Below, piece by piece: positions 25,789 to 32,618 of a stretch of DNA of 32,618 bases; within the stretch, counting starts at the first letter, position 1; the number at the start of each line of letters is the position of its first letter. The translations under genes were made by a program, and so were the position numbers. Location: assembly GCA_033064195.1 (NCBI GenBank), contig JARBJD010000569.1, positions 1 to 32,618 on the forward strand, given 5' to 3'. Under the pieces are notes generated by a model, which searched no databases, was not told where the DNA came from, and saw only the letters and a program-made list of their open reading frames with translations. The stretch comes from Blattamonas nauphoetae. Its lineage: Eukaryota > Preaxostyla > Oxymonadida.

Positions 25789-25872
25789 GGACCGGATAGT
25801 CTAGTGGTAATGGTGAGTGCACGCACTACTACTACTAAGCTGAAGGTCCTAGGTTCAATTCCTGGCGGAAGC
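25789..25872 (+). other. tRNA-like sequence 1, right TIR
   Basis: Counterpart of 6848-6931: A-box-like TAGTCTAGTGG, (ACT)n in the middle, perfect B box GTTCAATTC and a 5-bp T-arm. It reads outward, towards the element end. No run of four T follows closely, so a pol III stop is not obvious. Confidence 0.5.
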
Positions 25873-26261
25873 ATTTAATTTCACATATCACTGCCCTTTG
25901 GCATGGTCTAGGCCCTTGGCAAGACCAACGTACGTCTCCGGAACTCAAACCGATAAAATGAGTTCCGATGCCGGTCTAAAGGGACCGATGAGAAGGGTCG
26001 CAACCTTCGGAACCTTGAAAAATACACCAGCTTCCGCCAAAATCAAGGTTTTGCATTTTTGAAAATTTTCGATTTTGCTTCAACTTGAAAGTATGAAGTA
26101 ACTGAACTCTGGAAGAGAATATTTCTCTAAGATTGACAACTTTCTGAAATGAAAATGACTTTTACTTCCAAGTATTTTCTGAATGGTCAATCGGCATGGA
26201 GAAAAAAGCAATGGAAGTGGTGTCTTTGCCAACGTGGTTCCACATTCGCCTTCTATACTAC

Positions 26262-26267
26262 TGATAT
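26262..26267 (+). repeat. Candidate Polinton target site duplication, right
   Basis: TGATAT matches 6459-6464. Ten bases (TCTATACTAC) separate it from the last clear TIR match. Confidence 0.4.
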
Positions 26268-27896
26268 GACAATCATTGAACGACTTGGCGAGAGTAAAAG
26301 ATGGATGGTTGTGCAGGAACGGGATGAACAAAAGTTAATGAAGATCCCTCCGTTCGAAGTCAATTTTAAGAAAAAGATGAATTTTCATTTCTATATATTT
26401 CAACAAATCGAAATTTATCAATGATTCAGAAAGGAGAACAAAACAAAGGTCAATAATCAAATATTCAGACAAACAATTTGTGTCCAATTCATCGGTGGAT
26501 GGGTTTTCCAATTTGGACGGGTTGTCAAACCACGGTCAACGAAAAATACTATTTTCTTGAAAACCCAATATTGGTCAATCTTAGAAAGACAAACATTTTG
26601 CATTTTCTCTCACGAGAACCCGACGAAACCTCAACATCCCGCTTTTCGACCGCTTTTTCATGTGTTTTGGCGTATCATCACAACCTGTGAACCAATTACG
26701 ATAAAATTTTCCACAGCAAAGTTTCTTTAGGAGAAATGAATTTTCTAATCAAATGAGACAAAAGTGGGAGTATCTGGGAAATTGTGAAACATGCGATTTT
26801 TCGCTCAACAAAATATCAGGGTAAAAAATTGATTTTGTTGAGTGTATTTATTGAAAAATTTACGAAAGTACTGTTTTTCTTCGATTCCAAACGGATGTCT
26901 GGTTCGAGAAAAATGATCGTCAAGAGGTTGGAAAATGTTTTGAGATCTACCATCTGCAGTATTTTGAAGATTTCTCGGGATCGCATGGGAGTATCAGTCT
27001 AACATTTAATTCTTGTCTTATTTTGACCAATATTGGGTTTTCCAGAAAACATACACATTGTTGACTCGGAACGAATTGGTGACGCCAAAATGAAATCGAT
27101 AAGAATTGAGTGGGGATCTAGAAACAACGACCAAAAGAACCCAAATTTTAAAGGACAACAAAGTCATAGAAAAATCAAATTTTCTGTAATATTTCAAGTG
27201 AAAGCAGACCGTAGCAGACATTCCTGCTTTTCAATCCGGCCCCATAATCAGGAGTGAAAATCTGTCAAAATATTACGCTTTACATCCCAATCGTTCACGA
27301 ATTTATTTCAGCAGGCATATTCATAAATAGTTAGTCATTTTTGTCGATGTTTGAACTCAATTCTCACGTTCCGATTGATCTGACCCAAAGAAAAAGGGAA
27401 TCATTACAGACTGACCCTTGCGGATCAATCAAATCATCATCCCCAGAAAACATATGATTCAAGACAATATTAGATTTTAATGAGAGATTGAGATTAAATC
27501 CGTTCACAGATTCCTCCCAAAAATGATGATGGTTCGATCGAAGAGCAGATGTCACTATTCGACATATCCTTCCGCGAATTTCTGAGGACTAATCACTCTC
27601 AACCACATTTGGTTCCAAATGAACTATTTAATCGCTTTTATCTAATAAAGTCGTCCTAATCACTGGAGTCATCACCCTCAATACCCCTCAGAAATGCGTC
27701 TGAGCATTCATGATATTCCTGAGGTGGATCCAGACCAATTCATTTTATAGTTGAGTCCAAGAAAGGAGAAAAATTGAATCTGATTTCTCCCCACCAACAA
27801 AACGGTACATTTTCTATCATCGGAAAACTTTTATCATGTCAATTGCCACACTTCTCGACACCTCGCCAGCATCACCTTCCAAAACTTGAAATTACA
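26268..27896. other. Intergenic region with a candidate MITE
   Basis: Apart from the candidate MITE at 26535-27065, frames are short and without motifs. 27066-27896 holds nothing recognisable; a leader or upstream exon of the next gene could lie near its end. Confidence 0.4.
26535..27065. mobile_element. Candidate MITE with imperfect inverted repeats
   Basis: A perfect 20-bp inverted repeat (GAAAACCCAATATTGGTCAA, about 26558-26577, against its complement at about 27023-27042) sits within a longer imperfect match: GTCAAC, then TTTTCT, the 20-mer, then AAGACAA on both sides. The enclosed 480 bp has no coding frame. No target duplication was found at the GTCAAC ends, so the call rests on the inverted repeats alone; a stand-alone cruciform or an old palindromic repeat is possible. 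Confidence 0.45.
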
Positions 27897-29134
27897 ATGA
27901 CCTATGACAGAAACTCCCAACAATACGATCCAATGCTAGATGCATCCAAGATCTGGCAAATTTGCTCACCGAACTACCCTTCAATCCAAGAGGCTCTGTT
28001 TAACACCTTTTGGAGCACTGTATCGTTCGATATTGAGGGTGAACACGAACATATACGTCTCCAAAGTCCATGGACAGATGTTCCCAGCCATCTCATCAAC
28101 ACTGTCATATCTAAAGTCCGACCGAGAGCAATCAGACCGATAAAACCATCACATCAATTCTTTCTCTTGATTCCTGATGATGACGACGGCCACGCATTTC
28201 TCCTATCTCGCTATGAAAGGGTCCCTCTCCGCTATCACGTCAAACCGACCTGGAGGATAGACGAATGCTATTATTTTGAACTGATCCAGTTTTATGAGGC
28301 TTCTCTTCCGAACCAACAACCGGTCGTCCCTCACAATATCAATAGATCGTTCCAAGGACCATTTCCTCAACGGCCACTGCAATCACCGAACTATACCTCA
28401 AACATGCAACAACACACACAACCGAAAATCCGGTTGGAATCAATTCTCAGCTCCATCCGGATTTTCATCAGGTCAAATCCAAAACCCAAATCAAATCACA
28501 AATTCATCTTTCCAACAACCATCGTCACTCCGAAGCAAAATCCACAAACCACCTCTCACCCATATATCCCAGCCCAGTGCATTATTCCTCTCCTGCCCCA
28601 GCGTCACAAACTCCAAATCCCGCTTTCCAACAACCATTGCCACCACAACAAAACAACTTTCAACAGCAACAAAACCCCCACTTTCCACCACAGCAGAACC
28701 ACTTTCAACCACAGCAAAACCACTTACCGCCACAGCAAAACCACTTTCCACCACAACAGGACCACTTTCAACCACAATCAAATCCTGGTTTCAATCAGAC
28801 TCCTCCCCAGACGCAACCACAAACAGTTCTTCCACAACAGTCCCAACAGGCACAAATCAGTCCAAATCCTCAAATGCCAGCGCCTCAACATATCTCACCA
28901 CAAACACCACAAATCCCCAAATTGTCGCTCGATGAACAAAAGCAAAGGATATATTTGTGCTTATTCAAATCAGCGAATTACCACTCCAGTGACTTTGGAA
29001 GGTTACCCTAACGAATTCTACGAACGTGATGTGATTACCAAATACATTAGGAGAACGGAATCCATCCTGTCGTGTTTGAAACACTGGATGAAACCATGAT
29101 TCACCCTGCTCCTGAAAGGAAGCAGAGATACGAG
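27897..29134 (+). pseudogene. Q-rich host protein with U-box-like end, frame-disrupted
   Basis: ATG 27897 opens a folded-looking N-terminal region (MTYDRNSQQYDPMLDASKIW to FELIQFYEASLPNQQ, about 140 residues). A long Q/P/N-rich linker with QQN-F/H-PP repeats follows (to about 28940), then a U-box-like segment, GYICAYSNQRITTPVTLEGY and PNEFYERDVITKYIRRT. The U-box reading follows the Prp19 pattern (ICAISGE, YERRLIEKYI) and would make this a ubiquitin ligase; it is tentative. The sensible frame changes near 28430-28580 (twice), near 28945 and near 29050 with no intron visible, so the copy is a pseudogene or contains assembly indels in low-complexity DNA. A possible 5' splice site follows at 29135. 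Confidence 0.5.
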
Positions 29135-29165
29135 GTTTGATTCTTTCCATGTCTATCTTGTTCAG
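29135..29165 (+). other. Probable 31-nt intron
   Basis: GTTTGATTCTTTCC at the 5' end and CTTGTTCAG at the 3' end, with a pyrimidine-rich body, fit the short introns seen in the next gene. Confidence 0.4.
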
Positions 29166-29496
29166 CATATTTTCAAGTCTACCCGAACGATTGACTTCAA
29201 AACTCGCATGATATTCTGTTTTCAGCGCATTTTCTCTAATTTCTACTTCAAATCCATTCGATGACCAAACCCTTCACGTTTTATGGTGGTTTCTGCACTT
29301 CGTCCAACTTTTCTTGATCGGCACACAATTTTTTCAATGTCCTCTGAAATCGAACAGACACATCAGAATAACTATCTATCATGTTCGTTGATATTTCATC
29401 TTTTTCTGGGAGATATTGTGAATTCATTTCGAAGACCATATACTGTAAACGATCTACAATGCGAATCACCTCACTCTCATTCCTTTGTTCTCACAC
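29166..29496. other. Gap between host genes, possible minus-strand exon
   Basis: The minus-strand frame at 29281-29469 (MIRIVDRLQYMVFEMNSQYL to ADQEKLDEVQKPP) is charged and helix-like, and ends just before the neighbouring gene. It could be a small exon or chance. Nothing else is visible. Confidence 0.25.
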
Positions 29497-29734
29497 ATGA
29501 ACATTGTCATATCGATTATCCTCTTTATTGTCGGTAGCTCAGCGAAGAAGATTGATTTTTCTCCATTTCAAACAACAACAATCAACCCTGTCACCGCACC
29601 ATTCCCAACTTGGGAGCATGTCTTCGATCACAATAATCTGACAGTAAATGAACTTTTGAAAGGGGCTAAACGACAGAACATTCGGAAAGAAATCAAAGAT
29701 AATGCACCATTCGACTTTATTCCTCATTTTCATG

Positions 29735-29763
29735 GTTTTCTTATCACCATTCATTTCATTCAG
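29735..29763 (+). other. Probable 29-nt intron
   Basis: GTTTTCTTATC to CATTTCATTCAG. Removing it keeps one frame from the signal-peptide exon into GVVRLDQPLTWSDRCH, while the unspliced frame stops soon after. Confidence 0.6.
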
Positions 29764-30091
29764 GTGTTGTCCGTCTTGATCAACCGTTAACATGGTCTGA
29801 TCGTTGTCACCGTTCCAATACAGCCACTATCACAGTTGATCAAGATTCAGGATTTATTCTGAACCTCACAGCTGCTGACCCTGAGGCGTGGTATTGTGCG
29901 GATCACCATGCCTACACAACGTCAGAAACTCAGCTCTTTGATACTGTTTTCAAAGCTGTTTGATTTTCTCTTCTTTCGGCATTATTATATTGATAGGGAA
30001 CACATCTCATCAAACATAAGAAATGGGCATCACCCGAAGAGTATCAATATGTCCTCCAACATGGCGTGAATATGTTCAGTTTCGACTCCAA

Positions 30092-30129
30092 GTATAAATT
30101 TCTTGTTAACTGACCGTCTTCTAAAACAG
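30092..30129 (+). other. Probable 38-nt intron
   Basis: GTATAAATTTC to TTCTAAAACAG, with a possible branch sequence TTAACTGAC. Removal joins QHGVNMFSFDSN to VWTLLKNGLFLRKLL in one frame. Confidence 0.65.
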
Positions 30130-31140
30130 CGTTTGGACACTCCTCAAGAATGGTCTCTTCCTTCGCAAACTGTTGACTAAAACATATTCCATGAAAGAAA
30201 AAGATTTACTCAAGTTCACAACAGAGCAATTGGGTGTTGAGCTTGTACAGAGAAGTGAAACACTTTATCATTCTGGTGTTATCTCAGAAATCAAAACTGG
30301 TGACATTTTTGCTCTCCACCGTCTTGATGGCGAGAACCAACTACGTTGGTACTTCACAAACTCGCCAATCACACATGTTGCGATTGCTGTTCGTGAACAG
30401 AAAGAAGACGGCACGGATGAACTCTTCGTGTACGAGACAAGCTCAATTGAGTTCACCTCAACCGTTGTACCGCCGTGGGGAGTCGGATTCCGCAAGACAC
30501 CATTCATGACTTGGCTTGCAGAGTTCCAATCGAAGGGATATTCCGTTGCATGGCTTCCAATCAAACAGTCACTCTCAGACGACTTTGATGTGGCCAGCGC
30601 CACTACTTGGTACGACCAACACGTCAATCCATCAAAATGAAACTCGAATGTTCGCGTTCTTTGATGACATCAGAAACGACATTCCGGACGAGTTTTCGTT
30701 CGAATCGTTCCTCCTCATTTCGTCGATGTTGGAGGCAGAAGTCAGCACTGTTCAGGAAGGGGGCATTTTTGATGTCAAGGCACGTCTGGTCAAGGGACTG
30801 TCGCAGAGACTATACCACAAACACGCGATCACATGCACAACACTCGCAGACTGTCTGAACACGATCATGCTCAACGGAGAGTCAGCTGAGGATTATTTCA
30901 ATCAACCAGAAGACGACACGTGGGTGTATGAAAGTGGGCCTGTTGTGTCGTCGGCGAGCTTTGTGATGAACATGTTGAGAGGGGGTGTTCTCAAGAGAGA
31001 TGATCTCAGAAAAGTTGAAGGCAGAAAGAAACGAACGGAACAGAAAAGGAAGATGACGAGGACACGATCAGTTTCGAGGATTTTGTCAAAATGAAGACAG
31101 ATGCGGAAACAAAGCTGAAACAAAGAAAACGAGGCAGAAA

Positions 31141-31452
31141 GCAAACCACACAAGACCAGTCCAAAGAGACCTCACTGAATTCGTCGAATGGATGTCGAAA
31201 TTCTTGAACGAGACCGAACCTCTCTTCAACACAAACACAGCGGAATCCAACAAGAGAGTGAACATCCAATTCAATGCGAACGATTGGTCGAAGGGATGTC
31301 ACCAAACTCAATATTTACGATACGGGCATCTCCCGTCGATCTGCTCAGAGGGACTAACTTCAAAGCCTCTCTTCTGCCAACTGACAGGAAAGTATTGGAT
31401 GGTTCTCCCACAGTTTAATACTGTAGAGCCTGCTGACAACATGTTCGAATAG
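31141..31452 (+). other. Coding-like remainder, possibly the end of the same host gene
   Basis: The frame from about 31192 (MSKFLNETEPLFNTNTAESN) to the stop at 31450-31452 looks coding, but its junction with the preceding basic segment is not in frame. It may be the last exon of the 29497 gene or the remains of a separate one. Confidence 0.3.
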
Positions 31453-31649
31453 GAACGTTTGATTCACACTTTCTCAACTCAATTCCATACACCATAGATT
31501 TTAGGTCTATGTGATGTGTTTTCACAATTATTTCGAGAATTACATGTCCTCTGATGTTCTCCAGTCGGTTCAACAAAACCTCCACTTGTTGATAAGATCG
31601 AACCATCACTCATTTCGATGTCTGAACAATCAAGCTTCCCAAAGCATTA
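31453..31649. other. Short intergenic gap
   Basis: The minus-strand frame 31415-31609 contains VLLNRLENIRGHVILEIIVK, which looks like protein, but it overlaps the plus-strand coding end and has no supporting context. Confidence 0.2.
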
Positions 31650-32618
31650 GCTTCTTCATAAAATAGCTGGAGCTCTTGTATTTCTTTGGATTGGCTTTAT
31701 AATCCTCTCTGGGATCACACAAATTGTGTATTTCACGGAAAACTACCTGTCAATGACTATCATGTTCATCGTCGGGTTTATCTTCCTTATCACTTGGTTC
31801 CCTAGCATATGTGTGAATCAGTTTGTATTTCAGTTTTCTTTTCATCAATTTAGTCGGAAATCAGTCCATACAAGCCGTCATTATCTTATTGGGTTCCTGG
31901 TGTACCTCATATGCGGAAATGCGGCATTCTCTCTTCTATATCTGGACCTTTTCTCGATCTCTTCGTTATACTACTCTGGAACAATCATGGAAGTTTTGGT
32001 TGGTGTTCAAGGAGACATTTTGAATGCCGCACTCTTTCCTTCGGGATATCAGATTACTGGCCATCGTTCTGCACTCATTTTGGGTCAATTCTGCTCGCTG
32101 TCATATCTGCAACATCATTCTTCTTCTCTTTTGCCAGTTTGGCGAACATGGTCTCATCATTCTCGTATCGATTCACATCACATCTTCTCACTGCCGTCTT
32201 AATCATCATCTCAACTCTTGGAATCGTTGTCTGCGCCCTTAACAATGTTTCATCACACGGACTCTATTTTTCGTCCGGGGACTCCTTCTTCTGATCTGTT
32301 TCTCAATTCTCGTTCTTTTCTCGATTGTACAGCATGTTCTGCTGTGCAAATCGTCAACACACATTCATACCTGTACATTCATTGTTGGCATCGTTTTAGC
32401 TTCCATTGGGCTTGTCATTATCATTGTCTTAGAAGCTACTTCACTCTTCTCTCAAGTCTCTTATCACTCCATCGTTCGAAGCAAAATGTGGAGACATCTT
32501 TCAACTGAATGAAGAAGAGAAAGCAGATGTCATCAACACAGCAGACGGTACTCTCACTCCTTTTAACATTTTTTGATTCTAGCTCTCTGCTCAGCTGCAT
32601 TTGACCATTTTGCCAAAA
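31650..32618 (+). pseudogene. Host multi-pass membrane protein, frame-disrupted and cut by the window end
   Basis: At least five hydrophobic segments appear in order on the plus strand: ALVFLWIGFIILSGI (about 31660), MTIMFIVGFIFLITWF (31756), YLIGFLVYLICGNAAFSLLY (about 31884), ILLAVISATSFFFSFASLAN (about 32090) with AVLIIISTLGIVVCAL (32195), and ICFSILVLFSIVQHVLL with FIVGIVLASIGLVIIIVLEA (32296-32436). They lie in different frames, so either several very short introns or decay separates them. A 33-nt GT-AG intron at 31821-31853 is in phase, and a 35-nt one lies at 32548-32582. Frag1/DRAM-like or tetraspanin-like proteins were considered; no family is established. Confidence 0.45.
32548..32582 (+). 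other. Probable 35-nt intron
   Basis: GTACTCTCACTCC to TTTTTGATTCTAG, following coding text (KCGDIFQLNEEEKADVINTA) and preceding a further open stretch at the window end. Confidence 0.5.

Larger units (their letters stand above)
24301..26251 (-). repeat. Right terminal inverted repeat
   Basis: It matches the left TIR in reverse complement, ending CACATTCGCCT. It contains the same order of parts: short gene, one small-protein block, minisatellite, tRNA-like sequence 2, hairpin repeats and tRNA-like sequence 1. Scattered substitutions and small indels separate the two TIRs, and the block is single here against double on the left. Confidence 0.93.
6465..26261. mobile_element. Polinton/Maverick element, nearly whole
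   Basis: The element is bounded by long terminal inverted repeats beginning AGGCGAATGTGGAACC. It carries the Polinton hallmark set: protein-primed family B DNA polymerase, retroviral-type integrase, FtsK/HerA-type packaging ATPase and large capsid-like proteins. At about 19.8 kb it is within the usual 15-20 kb range. All large genes are open over family-typical lengths, so it looks whole or almost so, with only a few small genes appearing broken (about two to three breaks). The two TIRs are closely similar but differ by scattered changes and one duplicated block, so it is young but not brand new. Genes are mostly on the minus strand; the fibre, ATPase and left TIR gene are on plus. No adenain-like protease and no typical small penton gene were recognised. 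Confidence 0.96.
29497..31140 (+). pseudogene. Host secreted papain-like-fold protein, frame-disrupted
   Basis: ATG 29497 begins a signal peptide (MNIVISIILFIVGSSA). Short introns are suggested at 29735-29763 (29 nt, restoring HFHGVVRLDQP), about 29958-29996 (phase does not fit cleanly) and 30092-30129 (38 nt, joining SFDSN to VWTLLKNG). The central part resembles permuted NlpC/P60 or YiiX-type papain-fold enzymes: ISEIKTGDIFALHRLDG, SPITHVAIAV with the candidate catalytic His, and LFVYETSS with the acidic partner. The place of the usual C-S-x-F-V nucleophile reads VVSSASFVMNML, so Ser replaces Cys. Frame changes near 30635 and 31045 are not explained by introns. The tail is acidic, then basic. 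Amidase or peptidase activity is doubtful. Confidence 0.45.

Noticed and set aside
28491-28781. Minus-strand valine/glycine-rich protein
   Set aside because: It is the reverse-strand shadow of the Q/N/P-rich repeats in the host gene.

Overview
The window is nuclear DNA from an unidentified eukaryote. It holds one nearly whole Polinton/Maverick element of about 19.8 kb (6465-26261), set in repeat-rich host DNA with decayed host genes. The host genes at the right end look split by very short GT-AG introns of about 29-39 nt. That argues against vertebrates and insects and suits a unicellular eukaryote; the species cannot be named from the sequence.

Left flank (1-6464). Positions 1-715 carry a broken piece of a second Polinton, on the minus strand. 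A degenerate tandem array with a period near 135 bp follows (about 1000-2540), then non-coding DNA. A host gene occupies about 3701-5264. It is split by an 875-bp DNA transposon (4216-5090) with terminal inverted repeats, subterminal repeats and an exact 8-bp target duplication; the host reading frame continues across the insertion point. A strand-asymmetric pyrimidine-rich stretch with no convincing gene leads to the Polinton.

Polinton (6465-26261). Terminal inverted repeats of about 2.3 kb (left) and 1.95 kb (right) contain tRNA-like sequences with A and B boxes, four hairpin repeats, an A/T-rich minisatellite, a duplicated small-protein block and a copy of a short gene. Inside lie a trimeric-fibre-like protein with an S74 chaperone (9222-10160, +), two paralogous large capsid-like proteins (10595-12274 and 12327-14186, -), small amphipathic proteins (14215-14863, -), two unknown probable virion proteins (14900-16478, -), a packaging ATPase (16538-17419, +), a coiled-coil protein (17399-17758, -), a retroviral-type integrase (17794-19719, -), a protein-primed family B DNA polymerase with an HNH-like insert (19743-23768, -) and a short unknown protein (23824-24147, -). 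Polymerase, integrase, ATPase and capsid-like genes are all long and open, so the element is young or nearly whole; a few small genes look broken. No adenain-type protease or typical penton gene was recognised. Most element genes have a T-rich block just upstream of the ATG.

Right flank (26262-32618). After a candidate MITE (26535-27065) come three host loci on the plus strand: a Q-rich protein with a U-box-like C-terminus (27897-29134), a secreted or papain-like-fold protein (29497-about 31140) and a multi-pass membrane protein (about 31650 to the end). All three change reading frame repeatedly, beyond what the visible introns explain, so they look like pseudogenes or imperfectly assembled genes.
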